Below, in pieces: positions 1-9,941 of a stretch of DNA of 64,000 nt (its first letter is position 1; each line of letters opens with the position of its first letter). A model generated the notes under the pieces. The model saw only the letters and a program-made list of their open reading frames with translations, was not told the DNA's origin and ran no database searches. A program made the position numbers and the translations under genes. This DNA is from Bacteroidota bacterium (GTDB lineage: Bacteria; Bacteroidota; Bacteroidia; Chitinophagales; Chitinophagaceae): NCBI GenBank assembly GCA_018268015.1, contig JAFDXJ010000050.1, forward strand, positions 434,001-498,000, read 5' to 3'.

Positions 1-690
1 AGCTCCAAAAGTTATGGCATCTGAAAAAAGTGCTCCGGCACGAAACATGGAAACATTACTTCCATCTCCTAAAGCTGTTAAATTGGCTGAAGTAATATTC
101 GTATGAATATTTGCTTTCCGAACATAATCTTTACCTAACTTTTCTTTAAAAGTATTTTCATTGATCGTATAAACAATTTTTCCCTGGGCAAAAACCGGTT
201 CTCTGTTATAAGCCGTTTTTAAATACAAAGGAATAAGACCGGACATCCAGCCACTGCAATGAATAATATCGGGAGGCCAGCCAAATTTTTTTACCGTTTC
301 CAATGCCCCTTTACAGAAAAATATGGTACGTAAATCATTATCTTCATACCACTTTTCATTTTCATCCCGGAAAACAAACTTGCGTTTAAAAAGATCCTCA
401 TTATCCAGGAAATAAACCTGTAAACGGGCATTAGGCAATGAAGCCACTTTAATTTGCAATGGCATATCATCATCATCTACGGATACATTGATACCTGATA
501 AACGAACCACCTCGTGCAGGCGATGACGGCGTTCATTGATATTCCCAAACCGGGGCATGATACACCTTACCTCCATTCCACTTTCATGGCTTTTAATAGC
601 GAGCTTATTAATGATTTCTGAAAATTCTGTTAGTTCGAGATAGGGGGACATCTCCGTAGCAATGTATAAAATTCTTTTCTTTGCAGCCAT
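1..690 (-). CDS. glgA: Glycogen/starch synthase, GT5 family (partial, C-terminus outside window)
   Basis: Only the first 230 or so residues are inside the window; the gene runs off the left edge without a stop. The N-terminus (MAAKKRILYIATEMSPYLEL) has the form of a GT5 glycogen/starch synthase: a first Rossmann strand followed by the acceptor-side loop. A central segment reading PPDIIHCSGWMSGLIPLYLK matches the conserved HxxxWxxxLxP region, although the usual H-D-W-H here reads H-C-S-G-W. The family transfers glucose from ADP- or UDP-glucose to alpha-1,4-glucan. It is divergent from panC, with a good Bacteroidota -7 box upstream. The altered loop leaves open a GT5-like enzyme with another donor. 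Confidence 0.8.
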   Translation of the reverse strand, partial: MAAKKRILYIATEMSPYLELTEFSEIINKLAIKSHESGMEVRCIMPRFGNINERRHRLHEVVRLSGINVSVDDDDMPLQIKVASLPNARLQVYFLDNEDLFKRKFVFRDENEKWYEDNDLRTIFFCKGALETVKKFGWPPDIIHCSGWMSGLIPLYLKTAYNREPVFAQGKIVYTINENTFKEKLGKDYVRKANIHTNITSANLTALGDGSNVSMFRAGALFSDAITFGA

Positions 691-731
691 ATTTTATTTT
701 CTTTTTCCTAAAATCAAGGATAGAATGTTTG

Positions 732-739
732 CAAAGTTA
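732..739 (-). promoter_or_regulatory. -7 promoter element for the glycogen synthase gene
   Basis: On the minus strand this reads TAACTTTG, an exact match to the Bacteroidota TAnnTTTG element, followed by CAA. It would start transcription around 725, giving a leader of about 35 nt before the ATG at 690. No convincing -33 TTTG is seen at the usual spacing. Confidence 0.55.
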
Positions 740-796
740 CATAAATTGAATTTAAATTGAATTTAACCTTAATATCGGAATCGTTAAATAAACCAA

Positions 797-1657
797 ATGA
801 TTATATATAAAACTATTGAAGGCTTAAAAAATTCATTATATAAAGCAAAGACTCAGGGAAAAAAAATCGGCTTCGTACCTACTATGGGTGCATTGCATAC
901 CGGCCATTTATCTTTATTGGAAATCAGTAAGAAAGAAAATGATTTGACCCTTTGTAGCATTTTTATAAACCCATCCCAATTCAATAATCAAGATGACTTT
1001 ATCAAATATCCAATCACTACGGAAAATGATATTTTATTGCTGGAAAAAATTTCTACCGATATTTTATTCCTGCCCTCACTGGAAGAGATGAATACTTTAA
1101 AATCACACGCCTCTTTTAACCTGGATGGAATGGATCAAATTTTGGAAGGCCTGCATCGTCCTGGTCATTTCCAGGGTGTATGTGAAATTGTCGAAAAATT
1201 ATTAAGGATCATTCATCCTGATTTTTTATACCTGGGTGAAAAAGATTTTCAACAATGCCTTGTACTAAAGAAATTGATCACTATTCTGCAACTTGATACG
1301 AAGATAAAAATTTGCCCAATACTCAGATCCCCATCCGGCCTGGCACTAAGCAGTAGAAACCAACGTCTTTCCGAAACCGGGTTACTTCATGCAGCCAATA
1401 TCTTTAAAGTTCTTTCAAATATCAAAACACAATTGACAACCGGTAATTGGCAAACATTAAAAGAAACATCCATAAAAAACCTCTTAAATAATGGGTTTGA
1501 AAAAGTGGACTATTTAGAAATGTGCGATACCGATTCTCTGCAAATTTTAGATGAAGCACCGGAAAAAAGGGAAGTGGTGATTTTAATTGCCGCCTTTATT
1601 GAAGGCGTGCGATTAATAGATAATATTAAAACAACTGCTAATATTCTGACAAACTGA
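797..1657 (+). CDS. panC: Pantothenate synthetase (pantoate-beta-alanine ligase)
   Basis: Cytoplasmic enzyme that adenylates pantoate and condenses it with beta-alanine to make pantothenate, the precursor of coenzyme A. The 286 residues match the usual family length. Visible motifs are PTMGALHTGH at 28-37 (the nucleotide-binding HxGH), RPGHFQGV near 121, GEKDFQQ at 147-153 and SSRN at 185-188, which corresponds to the second ATP loop. The gene is divergent from glycogen synthase and 45 nt ahead of miaB. ATG start; no Shine-Dalgarno, as usual in this phylum. Confidence 0.97.
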   Translation: MIIYKTIEGLKNSLYKAKTQGKKIGFVPTMGALHTGHLSLLEISKKENDLTLCSIFINPSQFNNQDDFIKYPITTENDILLLEKISTDILFLPSLEEMNTLKSHASFNLDGMDQILEGLHRPGHFQGVCEIVEKLLRIIHPDFLYLGEKDFQQCLVLKKLITILQLDTKIKICPILRSPSGLALSSRNQRLSETGLLHAANIFKVLSNIKTQLTTGNWQTLKETSIKNLLNNGFEKVDYLEMCDTDSLQILDEAPEKREVVILIAAFIEGVRLIDNIKTTANILTN

Positions 1658-1677
1658 CAAAAACAGCTATTTTATAT

Positions 1678-1685
1678 TACTTTTG
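1678..1685 (+). promoter_or_regulatory. -7 promoter element for miaB and the downstream genes
   Basis: TACTTTTG followed by CAGG is an exact TAnnTTTG match in the 45-nt gap between panC and miaB. Transcription would begin near 1692, leaving a leader of about 11 nt. It would drive the miaB / sigma-54 activator / lptE / TPR / secG string. Confidence 0.5.
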
Positions 1686-1702
1686 CAGGCTAAATATGCA
1701 AG

Positions 1703-3130
1703 ATGGAAGCATTGGACATGGATATTCAAAAGCATGATGAAAAAAGACAGGGTGAGGCCTGGCAATCAAATACGGAGAAGATTCAGCATTCTAAAAAATT
1801 TTATATAGAAAGTTATGGCTGCCAGATGAATTTTAGTGATAGTGAAATTGTGGCATCTATTTTACAATCTAATGGCTATAGCGCTACAACGCAATATGAA
1901 ATGGCAGACCTGGTTCTCCTAAATACCTGCTCCATCCGGGATAAAGCAGAGCAAACAATTCGCAAAAGGCTTAGTGAATTTAAAAAGGTAAAAGATAGCA
2001 AAAAAGGGATGCTGATTGGTGTACTTGGCTGTATGGCTGAAAGGCTCAAAGCAAAATTATTGGAAGAAGAACAATTAGTTGACCTGGTAGCCGGCCCTGA
2101 TGCATATCGGAGTTTACCGCTATTGATTACAGAGGCTAACTCCGGGAGTAAATCCGTCAATGTATTGCTTAGCAGAGAAGAAACGTATGCCGATATTTCA
2201 CCAGTGAGAATGAATGGAAATGGCGTAACCGCTTTTATCTCTATTATGCGAGGGTGTAATAATATGTGTAGCTTTTGTGTAGTACCCTTTACCAGGGGAA
2301 GAGAACGCAGCCGGGCACATCATTCTATTTTAAATGAAGCGCAACAATTATTTGACCAAGGCTTCCGGGAAGTAACCCTACTTGGTCAAAACGTGGATAG
2401 TTATTACTACATAGATCCGGAAAAAAATGAAGAAATTACTTTTGCCAAACTACTGGAACAGGTAGCTAAAATCAACCCGCTCTTACGTATTCGTTTCAGC
2501 ACTTCTCATCCAAAAGACATTACAAAAGAAGTGTTACTCGTCATGTCAAAATACAAGAACATCTGTAAGTATATACATCTTCCCGTGCAGAGTGGAAATA
2601 ACCGGATTCTACAATTGATGAACCGGACTTATACAAGAGAATGGTATAAAGCAAAAGTGGATGAGATCAAAAGAATCCTTCCCGGATGTGGTATTAGTGC
2701 AGACATTATTGCCGGATTTTGCAGTGAAACAGAAGAGGAACACCAGGACACACTGGATATCATGGAATATTGCAAATATGATATGAGCTATATGTTTTTT
2801 TATAGTGAAAGGCCCGGTACGCTTGCTGCCAAAAGATACCGCGATGATGTGCCGGAAGTAGTTAAAAAAAGAAGGCTCACAGAAATTGTGGATTTACAAA
2901 ATCAACTATCACTTCAAAGCAACCGGGATGATATCGGGAAAATATTTGAAGTGCTTATTGAAGGAAATAGTAAAAAAAATGACCAGGAATGGATGGGCAG
3001 GAACTCACAAAATAAAGTAATTGTTTTCCCCAAAGAACATAGTGATTTTCAAAAGGGTGACTATGTTTATGTAAAAGTCTTGAGCTGTACCAAAGCAACA
3101 CTCCTTGGCAAAATCGAAAATAATTCCTAA
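1703..3130 (+). CDS. miaB: tRNA-2-methylthio-N6-dimethylallyladenosine synthase
   Basis: Radical-SAM methylthiotransferase that converts i6A37 to ms2i6A37 in tRNAs reading UNN codons. The N-terminal UPF0004 domain carries the three cluster cysteines C40 ([10 protein letters not shown]), C76 ([11 protein letters not shown]) and C110 ([10 protein letters not shown]). The radical-SAM CxxxCxxC motif is C185-C189-C192 in [10 protein letters not shown], followed by [10 protein letters not shown], typical of MiaB. A C-terminal TRAM domain covers about 405-470. Its 475 residues are normal for the family. It is the first gene of a string with short gaps ending in secG. Confidence 0.97.
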   Translation: MEALDMDIQKHDEKRQGEAWQSNTEKIQHSKKFYIESYGCQMNFSDSEIVASILQSNGYSATTQYEMADLVLLNTCSIRDKAEQTIRKRLSEFKKVKDSKKGMLIGVLGCMAERLKAKLLEEEQLVDLVAGPDAYRSLPLLITEANSGSKSVNVLLSREETYADISPVRMNGNGVTAFISIMRGCNNMCSFCVVPFTRGRERSRAHHSILNEAQQLFDQGFREVTLLGQNVDSYYYIDPEKNEEITFAKLLEQVAKINPLLRIRFSTSHPKDITKEVLLVMSKYKNICKYIHLPVQSGNNRILQLMNRTYTREWYKAKVDEIKRILPGCGISADIIAGFCSETEEEHQDTLDIMEYCKYDMSYMFFYSERPGTLAAKRYRDDVPEVVKKRRLTEIVDLQNQLSLQSNRDDIGKIFEVLIEGNSKKNDQEWMGRNSQNKVIVFPKEHSDFQKGDYVYVKVLSCTKATLLGKIENNS

Positions 3131-3148
3131 TAAATACCAATATAATTT

Positions 3149-4384
3149 ATGGATATTCAGGGTATAAAAAACAGGTTTGAAATTATTGGCAATTCCCCTG
3201 CGTTAAATCATGCCATCAATGTGGCCATGCAGGTCGCTATCACAGACCTTTCTGTATTAATCGTTGGAGATAGTGGCGTAGGAAAAGAGTCTTTTTCTCA
3301 AATTATACATGCCTTATCAGCAAGGAAACACAATCCATTTATTGCAGTTAACTGTGGCGCTATACCGGAGGGCACTATTGACTCTGAATTATTTGGCCAT
3401 GAAAAAGGTTCATTCACCGGTGCAGTAGATAGCCGTAAAGGATATTTTGAAACGGTCAATGGTGGTACGCTTTTTTTAGATGAAATTGGTGAAATGCCTT
3501 TGGGTACTCAGGCAAGGCTGCTCCGTGTTTTAGAAACCGGGGAGTTTTTCCGGGTTGGCTCATCCAAAGTGCAGAAGACGGATGTACGTGTGATAGCCGC
3601 TACCAATCGTGATTTGCTTGCTTTAACACAAAATGGAAAATTCCGGGAAGATTTATATTACAGGCTAAGTACTGTACCTATTCGTGTACCATCTCTCAGA
3701 GACAGGAAAGAAGATATCCCTCTTTTATTCAGAAAATTTGTGGTAGATTTTTCTGAAAAATATAAAACCGTACCCATTCAATTAGATGATGAAGCAAAAA
3801 TGGCATTGACCGAATATCCATGGCCGGGGAATGTGAGAGAATTAAAAAATGTCGCTGAACAAATATCCGTGCTTAGCAAAACGCCAGTTTTAACACGTTC
3901 AGAAGTTTTGAAATTTCTTCCTGAAAAACACGAAAACCGATTGCCTGTTCTCGCTTCATCCACCCATCATACGGGTGATTTTAATAATGAAAGAGAAATT
4001 TTATACAAGCTTTTCTTTGATATGAAAAGAGATGTTACGGAATTGAAAAAGATGTTTCTCGAAAATTTGAAAAACCCTTCGCTGGCAGGCAATACGACGA
4101 ATTTTAATCATGAATCATTACTGGATGATTACTATGGGCATTCCCTGCAAGCAAATGGTGAAAATTTACTGGAAAATCATCAACCGGTTATTCTGCCGCA
4201 AGATAAAAAATTGGATGAGCACCAGGTAGTCGAAGAATCTCTGAATATCATGGATAAAGAAAAAGAGCTCATCGAAAAGGCTCTTATTAAACACCGCGGG
4301 AAAAGAAAAGATGCCTCACTGGACCTTGGCATCAGTGAAAGAACTTTATATAGAAAATTAAAAGAATACGATATTAATGAGTAG
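3149..4384 (+). CDS. Sigma-54-dependent transcriptional activator (AAA+ plus Fis HTH, no receiver domain)
   Basis: The central AAA+ domain has Walker A GDSGVGKE at 40-47, the sigma-54 contact loop GSFTGA at 87-92, Walker B LFLDEIGE at 108-115 and an arginine-finger region. A Fis-type helix-turn-helix lies at about 370-408 (KRKDASLDLGISERTLYRKL). The N-terminus goes straight into the AAA+ domain without a receiver or sensor domain, so activity must be set by another protein or by its level. It lies 18 nt after miaB and overlaps the LptE-like gene by 8 nt. The target promoters are unknown; envelope biogenesis is a guess from the neighbours. Confidence 0.93.
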   Translation: MDIQGIKNRFEIIGNSPALNHAINVAMQVAITDLSVLIVGDSGVGKESFSQIIHALSARKHNPFIAVNCGAIPEGTIDSELFGHEKGSFTGAVDSRKGYFETVNGGTLFLDEIGEMPLGTQARLLRVLETGEFFRVGSSKVQKTDVRVIAATNRDLLALTQNGKFREDLYYRLSTVPIRVPSLRDRKEDIPLLFRKFVVDFSEKYKTVPIQLDDEAKMALTEYPWPGNVRELKNVAEQISVLSKTPVLTRSEVLKFLPEKHENRLPVLASSTHHTGDFNNEREILYKLFFDMKRDVTELKKMFLENLKNPSLAGNTTNFNHESLLDDYYGHSLQANGENLLENHQPVILPQDKKLDEHQVVEESLNIMDKEKELIEKALIKHRGKRKDASLDLGISERTLYRKLKEYDINE

Positions 4385-4916
4385 TCACAGTATATTGAGT
4401 AAGAGATATTTAAAAAATGCTTGTATCAAATTGGCATGCATCTTTCTGGCATTGAATTTATCTTCCTGTCATATTTATACTTTTAAAGATGTATCTATTC
4501 CGGCAGATATCAAGACCATTAAACTATCTTATATTGATAACAGAGCAACTTATAAAAGCCCGCAATTAAGTAGTAAATTAACGGATGCTTTACAACAAAA
4601 AATAACGGGACAAACAAGGCTTACTTTGACCAATAGCGATAATGCAGATTACCAGGTGAGTGGTTATATTACGAATTATTATGTAAGCACCGCCGGTATC
4701 AGTGGACAACAAGCCTCAACCAACAGGTTAACTGTCGGGGTGCATATTGATTTATTAAATACAAAAGAAAATAACAAAATAACACCGTATGATATCAGTC
4801 GCGATTTTGATTTTTCCGCAAGCCTTACTTTACAGCAGGTGGAACCTCAACTTATGAATGATATTATTAAAAATGTAAGCGATGAAATTTTTAATCGTCT
4901 TTTCTCAAATTGGTAA
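4377..4916 (+). CDS. lptE: LptE-like outer-membrane lipoprotein
   Basis: A 179-residue protein with a signal peptide and lipobox ending NLSSC, placing the lipidated cysteine at about residue 31. The mature part (HIYTFKDVSIP, then a segment on polymer-length scale with NRATYKSPQLSSKLTDALQ) resembles Bacteroidota LptE, the lipoprotein that plugs the LptD barrel in lipopolysaccharide transport. The start overlaps the activator gene by 8 nt, implying translational coupling, and the next gene begins 9 nt downstream. LptE proteins diverge strongly, so the call rests on length, lipobox, fold-like pattern and position before a TPR gene and secG. Confidence 0.8.
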   Translation: MSSHSILSKRYLKNACIKLACIFLALNLSSCHIYTFKDVSIPADIKTIKLSYIDNRATYKSPQLSSKLTDALQQKITGQTRLTLTNSDNADYQVSGYITNYYVSTAGISGQQASTNRLTVGVHIDLLNTKENNKITPYDISRDFDFSASLTLQQVEPQLMNDIIKNVSDEIFNRLFSNW

Positions 4917-4925
4917 AAAAGTACT

Positions 4926-5669
4926 ATGGAGAATAATTACCCTAAAATAGCAAAAGAGTTAAACCAGGCCCTACTTGGTGAAAATTTGTTACCCGATACA
5001 AAAGATACCTGGGGGCAACTCGAGAAAAGATACCCATCCTTTGATCTCCTGCATTTATTTTATTTAAAAAAAGTAAAAACACAAGACCCTGCCCTTTTTC
5101 AAAGTGAGTTACAAAAAAGAAGTATCTTTTTTCCCAATACTCAATGGCTTGAATATCTCCTAGCAATGGAGGAATTACCTGAAAAAGAACAAATACCTCC
5201 ATCTTCACAGGAAGAAGAAAGCCGGATAAAATTATCTCAAATGCTTGAATCACAAGCATCATCATTTCAAGACCCGGTTGCTGAAAATGAAATGCCTCTT
5301 ACGATTAAAGCAATGCACCAGGTAGATTATTTTGAGTCCCAGGGAATCCGCCTTGATGAAAATGCAGCAAAAACAGATCAGCTGGGTGCCCGGGTAAAGA
5401 AATTTACGGATTGGCTGAAGGATATGAAACGCATCAGTCCTTACCCTCAGGATCTCGGTTCAAAACAAGAATCTACAGCTATAGTAGATGGATTTGCGGC
5501 AAAATCCATTGAATCAAAGGAGGATGTGATTACGGAAGCCATGGCGGAAGTATTACTGAAACAAGGTCAAATAAATGAAGCCATTCACCTCTATGAAAAA
5601 TTAAGTTTTTTGAATCCGGCTAAATCAACTTACTTTGCCGCCAAAATTGAAAGTTTAAAACAACAATAA
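4926..5669 (+). CDS. Hypothetical protein with C-terminal TPR-like repeat
   Basis: 247 residues, no signal peptide or membrane segment, rich in Glu, Gln and Lys. The last 45 residues (AEVLLKQGQINEAIHLYEKL, followed by a second helix pair) form one or two TPR-like repeats, and the middle is probably mostly helical and disordered. It lies between the lptE-like gene (9 nt) and secG (1 nt), so it is surely in the same operon. I know this kind of protein only as an uncharacterised neighbour of LptE and SecG in Bacteroidota; no function can be assigned. Confidence 0.8.
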   Translation: MENNYPKIAKELNQALLGENLLPDTKDTWGQLEKRYPSFDLLHLFYLKKVKTQDPALFQSELQKRSIFFPNTQWLEYLLAMEELPEKEQIPPSSQEEESRIKLSQMLESQASSFQDPVAENEMPLTIKAMHQVDYFESQGIRLDENAAKTDQLGARVKKFTDWLKDMKRISPYPQDLGSKQESTAIVDGFAAKSIESKEDVITEAMAEVLLKQGQINEAIHLYEKLSFLNPAKSTYFAAKIESLKQQ

Positions 5670-5670
5670 T

Positions 5671-6021
5671 ATGGTTATTTTATTTATTATTCTGGTAAGT
5701 CTGGCAAGCATTTTACTCTGTGCCATTATTCTTATTCAAAATCCTAAAGGTGGAGGCTTAGCTGGCGGTGCATTTGGTGGAATGGGAAACCAGTTTATGG
5801 GTGTGAAACAAACAAATGATATTTTAATCAAAGGAACCTGGCTTTTTGCGATCATCATTGCTGTCCTTGCGATTACTTCTCCATTGTTTTTATCTGGAGT
5901 TACAAGTAACCCGGGCACAGATATAATCAAGGGAATTAATACGGGAAATACAACGGCGCCTGCAACCAATCAACCACAAAATACTACGACCTTCCCGGGA
6001 GCCGGTGATAGTTCTAAATAA
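5671..6021 (+). CDS. secG: Preprotein translocase subunit SecG
   Basis: A 116-residue inner-membrane protein with two hydrophobic helices (about 1-22 and 50-72) joined by the conserved SecG loop IQNPKGGGLAGGAFGGMGNQ. It is the accessory subunit of the SecYEG channel that promotes SecA cycling. The C-terminal tail is low-complexity (Thr, Asn, Gly, Pro), common in this phylum. It begins 1 nt after the TPR gene and is followed by a clear terminator, marking the operon end. Confidence 0.95.
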   Translation: MVILFIILVSLASILLCAIILIQNPKGGGLAGGAFGGMGNQFMGVKQTNDILIKGTWLFAIIIAVLAITSPLFLSGVTSNPGTDIIKGINTGNTTAPATNQPQNTTTFPGAGDSSK

Positions 6022-6040
6022 TTTTTTTAAATAAAGTATG

Positions 6041-6068
6041 CCCTGTCATTTCTGGCAGGGTTTTTTTT
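6041..6068 (+). terminator. Rho-independent terminator after secG
   Basis: Stem CCCTGTCA / TGGCAGGG (8 bp including one G-U pair) with a TTTC loop, followed at once by eight T residues. It lies 20 nt after the secG stop, so it ends the miaB-secG transcript. Confidence 0.88.
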
Positions 6069-6155
6069 GTAAAAAAATTATCAACTTAAAATAGTATTTT
6101 CAATATTCCTAAGCGCTACCTGTGTGAAGACTTGAAGATTTATTATTTCCATTTT

Positions 6156-7193
6156 ATGAAAAGAATTTTATTTATTGTCGGTACTTTTCTATTTATCCTG
6201 GCCGGGATCATGGCCTGGATATTATTTTCACCAGCAACTGCCATTCGGGATAAATCGGCATTTGTACTGGTGACAGATCAAAACAAAACCGCAATACAGG
6301 TGATGCAGGAAATAAAAGAAAAGAATATCCTCAAAAGCCCTTCTGTATTTGATTTCCTGGCTACAAAAACAAATACCTGGCAGCGTATGAGACCTGGCCG
6401 TTTTAAAATAAGCCAGGGAGAAAATTTGTTCACCCTTTTACGCCGGTTTAGGAATAATCAACAGGAGCAATCGAAACTGATCATTAACAAAATACGTGTA
6501 CCTTCAGATCTGGCAAAATTGATTGGAAAAAATTTTCGTATTGATTCTACTCAGGCCATGTTATTTTTAAATAATCCTGATTCCTTAAAACAATTTGGTG
6601 TAGATACCACTACCCTTTTTTATTTGATTATTCCGGATACGTATTTTTTTTATTGGAATACATCTTTACAAGCAATTTTTTCAAAACTGAAAAAAGAAAG
6701 TGATCTTTTTTGGCAAAAAAACCATCGCTTAGAAAAAGCTGCATCACTGGGATTAACCAGGAATGAAGTTTATACTTTAGCATCCATAGTAGAAGAAGAA
6801 ACAAATAACAATGATGAAAAAGATACTATCGCCAGTGTATATATTAACAGGCTAAGAACCGGTATGCCGCTTGGTGCAGATCCTACCATAAAATATGCAC
6901 TGAAAGATTTTGGTTTAAAACGTATATTACTTAAATATCTAAATGTAGCATCACCTTATAATACGTATAAAAATAAGGGATTGCCCCCGGGGCCTATATG
7001 TACCCCATCAATAGAAACTATAGATGCAACCCTGCAAGCGCCAAACACTGATTTCTTTTATTTTGTAGCAAAAAGTGATTTTTCAGATGGCCATCATTTC
7101 AGCAAGGATTATGCAGAACATTTATATTATGCCAATGAGTATCAGCGCGCATTGGATAGCCTGATGGAAAAGAAAAAATCAAAAAAAGATTAA
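6156..7193 (+). CDS. mltG: Endolytic murein transglycosylase MltG (YceG-like)
   Basis: Inner-membrane lytic transglycosylase that cuts nascent glycan strands and so sets peptidoglycan chain length. One N-terminal membrane helix (FIVGTFLFILAGIMAWILF) leads into a LysM-like segment and the YceG catalytic domain. The catalytic glutamate lies in TLASIVEEETNNNDEKDTIA, followed by VYINRLRTGMPLGADPTIKYA and YNTYKNKGLPPGPICTPS, both conserved. I chose the ATG at 6156 (MKRILFIVG); an in-frame TTG at 6132 would add only eight residues before the signal anchor. Confidence 0.95.
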   Translation: MKRILFIVGTFLFILAGIMAWILFSPATAIRDKSAFVLVTDQNKTAIQVMQEIKEKNILKSPSVFDFLATKTNTWQRMRPGRFKISQGENLFTLLRRFRNNQQEQSKLIINKIRVPSDLAKLIGKNFRIDSTQAMLFLNNPDSLKQFGVDTTTLFYLIIPDTYFFYWNTSLQAIFSKLKKESDLFWQKNHRLEKAASLGLTRNEVYTLASIVEEETNNNDEKDTIASVYINRLRTGMPLGADPTIKYALKDFGLKRILLKYLNVASPYNTYKNKGLPPGPICTPSIETIDATLQAPNTDFFYFVAKSDFSDGHHFSKDYAEHLYYANEYQRALDSLMEKKKSKKD

Positions 7194-7197
7194 AATT

Positions 7198-8151
7198 TTG
7201 ACCAAATTAGAAAGACATATAGTAACATCGCGACCTATCACCTTCCTTCGGGAAACCAGTAAGAAGATTAGCCCATGGGGCTTTCAGGGTCTTTCTCTCT
7301 ATGATGTTTTTCATTTCTTTGCTTTGCAAATAAAAAAAGAAGGATTAAATGTGCGGGCAGCCGCTATTTCATTTAATTTTCTCATGGCCATCCCCGCAGC
7401 CACATTATTTCTTTTTACCCTGGTACCTTATCTGGCTATTTCCAATGATATTCATACAGAATTAATAAAAATTATTGTTGATCTTACGCCGAATACAGCT
7501 ACTCAGAATGCGATAACCTCTTTCCTGGATGATTATTTCTCTCAGCCAAAAACAGGATTACTTTCATTTGGTTTTTTGCTTACCCTTTTTTATGCATCCA
7601 ATGCCATCATGGGCATTATTCGCACTTTTGACCGATCACTATTATATAAAGACAAAACAAATTTTATTCTTAAAAGAATGCGTGCCTTTAAACTGGTACT
7701 TATCCTTGTAATATTATTGATTGCATCCACTTTAATTTCTATTGGTCAGGGGCAGTTATTTACCTGGTTATTGACAAAGATGCATATAGCCAATAGCGCA
7801 GGTCAGGCATGGCTGCAGTTTGCTCGTTGGATTATTATTATTTTACTCTTTTTATATAGTATTGGATTTATTTACCGCTATGCCCCTTCTTTCAAAGAAA
7901 GGTGGAAAATTATTTCGCCGGGTTCTCTACTTGCTACTTCTCTGATGATACTTACGACCATTTTATTTTCATTCTGGGCAAAGAATTTTTCGAATTATAA
8001 TAAAATATACGGCTCGATCGGTACGGTATTAATGCTGGTTCTTTTAGTGAATTTAAATGCATGGATATTATTAGTAGGCTTTGAATTAAATATCAGTATT
8101 ATGTACCTGAAGGGGGAAGTAAAAAAGACCTTTGCTAAAAAAAATGTGTAA
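7198..8151 (+). CDS. YihY/virulence factor BrkB family membrane protein
   Basis: 317 residues with about six hydrophobic helices and the YihY signature NVRAAAISFNFLMAIPA near residue 55, followed by the gating-helix region. The family was once misnamed ribonuclease BN; its real function is unclear, with a transport role proposed. The start is TTG at 7198, 4 nt after the mltG stop. I kept it because the N-terminal segment GFQGLSLYDVFHFFALQI is conserved in Bacteroidota homologues and there is no ATG before it. Probably cotranscribed with mltG. Confidence 0.9.
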   Translation: MTKLERHIVTSRPITFLRETSKKISPWGFQGLSLYDVFHFFALQIKKEGLNVRAAAISFNFLMAIPAATLFLFTLVPYLAISNDIHTELIKIIVDLTPNTATQNAITSFLDDYFSQPKTGLLSFGFLLTLFYASNAIMGIIRTFDRSLLYKDKTNFILKRMRAFKLVLILVILLIASTLISIGQGQLFTWLLTKMHIANSAGQAWLQFARWIIIILLFLYSIGFIYRYAPSFKERWKIISPGSLLATSLMILTTILFSFWAKNFSNYNKIYGSIGTVLMLVLLVNLNAWILLVGFELNISIMYLKGEVKKTFAKKNV

Positions 8152-8165
8152 GTAGAAGCATAAAA

Positions 8166-9749
8166 TTATTTTTTTCGAATCAAATCCAAGATAGCGGATG
8201 CTGCCAGCCTGCCTGTTTGTGCACCTCCATTCATAAATCCCTGGAATTCGTAACTACAATGCTCTCCTGCAAAAAATAGTTTGTCCACCGGTTTCATTGT
8301 TGCACCAGAAATAGTGGTGTATTGCCCCGGTTTAAAAGAAGTATAACTTGCTTTGGAAAATTCGTAGGATGGCCAAAACCATTTTTGAAATTTATCATTA
8401 AACTGGCCTATAGCGCCCGGGAAGACCTGGTCAAATGCTTCAAGATAAATTTTTTGTAACACCTGCATTTCGGTATTACCAATTTGCAGGCTTTGCTTCC
8501 CTCCAAGGTTTACCGTATAGCCACCAGGACCTTCATTATGTGTTTGCATTTCCGTGTGATCATAACCATTCATGAGTAAATTATCTGCAAATGCATAACC
8601 GGAATATCCTTGCTGCCTCCATAGCCTTTCTTTAACTCCAATAAACAATTTAGAATTCATGCCATAGCTTAAATTTCTGATTGCATTTATTTTCCATTCA
8701 GGTAATTTCATTTTAATATCCACTTCACGCAATAATGTAAAAGGCAATGCAAGTAAAACAAAGTCAGCTTTCACTTCATTCTTTTTACCACCCGTTTGCC
8801 CAAAAGTCAATAGATATTGTCCACTACTATTTTGATTAAGTGATAAAAGCCTATGATCATAAAGTATTTGTTCTTTCATATCTTTTGCAAGTGCTTCACA
8901 TAATTTACTATTCCCTCCTATAATGGAAAAACGTTCATCACTTGTACCGAATAATTTATAGGATTTCGCATCACCTACATCAAAAATCGAAAGCATATTT
9001 ATCGAAGACTGATCAGAGGCATCCGTGCCATATTCAGAAGTAAATGCTGCATTGATAAAATCAAATAACCAACCATTGATACCAAGCTGCTGCATATAAT
9101 TCACGATGCTCATTTCATCCAGTCTTTTATCATCTGCAGAAAAATTTTCAAAAGTGATTTCTTCACTTAGGCTATCAATATCTTTCCTGATTCGTTCTCT
9201 AAAAGGCGCTAAAGCTTTGAGAAGGTCTTCTTCCTGTAAATGTTTTTGTTGAAAATAATAGGCATATTCTTTTAATTTGATATTTTCCGGAGATTGACGA
9301 TCGAGTAAGGGTAGTTTAAAATGAGCCGCCAGGTTGAGCATATCCTCATGGGTTGTATCAATAAATTCTCCACCCATTTCCGTCCATAAGCCCGGGCCCA
9401 TCATATCATTTACAGTAAGAATCCTTCCCCCGGGCCTTTGTGTAGCTTCATAGATTGTTGATTGATATCCCGCATTTTTCAAAATAAAGGCTGCATGAAG
9501 TCCTGCAATGCCTCCACCAATGATGGCAATAACCGGCTGTGTTTTATCATTCTTCATTTGGCAGGCGCTATACAAAGCAGGCATACTGATAATCGTCGCA
9601 GCTTTGGTGACATCTCCAATAAACTTTCTCCTGGAAAACCCTCTGGTTTGACTACTGGAGGATTGGTTATCTTTAATTGTGTCCGCTGAAAATGATTTCT
9701 GTAAACTGCGTAATGCATTATTTCTTAAAGACCGTTTTATCCTGGGCAT
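8166..9749 (-). CDS. Flavin monoamine oxidase family protein with twin-arginine signal
   Basis: 527 residues. An extended N-terminus carries a twin-arginine motif (SRRKFIGD, R40-R41) and a hydrophobic stretch ending PALYSAC, so the protein is probably exported folded with FAD, perhaps as a lipoprotein at C63. The FAD dinucleotide fold begins with IAIIGGGIAGLHAA (glycines 78-83) and continues with RPGGRI; the C-terminal FAD motif is LFFAGEHCSYEFQGFMNGG. This is the amine oxidase / L-amino-acid oxidase superfamily, and the substrate cannot be read from sequence. It converges on the YihY gene, 14 nt apart. Confidence 0.88.
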   Translation of the reverse strand: MPRIKRSLRNNALRSLQKSFSADTIKDNQSSSSQTRGFSRRKFIGDVTKAATIISMPALYSACQMKNDKTQPVIAIIGGGIAGLHAAFILKNAGYQSTIYEATQRPGGRILTVNDMMGPGLWTEMGGEFIDTTHEDMLNLAAHFKLPLLDRQSPENIKLKEYAYYFQQKHLQEEDLLKALAPFRERIRKDIDSLSEEITFENFSADDKRLDEMSIVNYMQQLGINGWLFDFINAAFTSEYGTDASDQSSINMLSIFDVGDAKSYKLFGTSDERFSIIGGNSKLCEALAKDMKEQILYDHRLLSLNQNSSGQYLLTFGQTGGKKNEVKADFVLLALPFTLLREVDIKMKLPEWKINAIRNLSYGMNSKLFIGVKERLWRQQGYSGYAFADNLLMNGYDHTEMQTHNEGPGGYTVNLGGKQSLQIGNTEMQVLQKIYLEAFDQVFPGAIGQFNDKFQKWFWPSYEFSKASYTSFKPGQYTTISGATMKPVDKLFFAGEHCSYEFQGFMNGGAQTGRLAASAILDLIRKK

Positions 9750-9941
9750 ATCAAAGTATTTTGGTTTGATGTAAGATAATGATTCTGAAACAAACGGGCA
9801 AAATCAAATCATGGAACGGTGTGTTTTATTTTTCGATGAAATGCTATAAAATTTTTTAAGAAAAATAAAAAAGTATTTTGGAATATGGTCTGTTTTATAT
9901 GATCAAGATTTTAGATTACCTGTACCGGTGAAAATTCCCAT

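Noticed and set aside
1876..2160. 94-residue minus-strand frame
   Set aside because: Lies antisense inside miaB, with no motif or start context; a shadow of the real gene.
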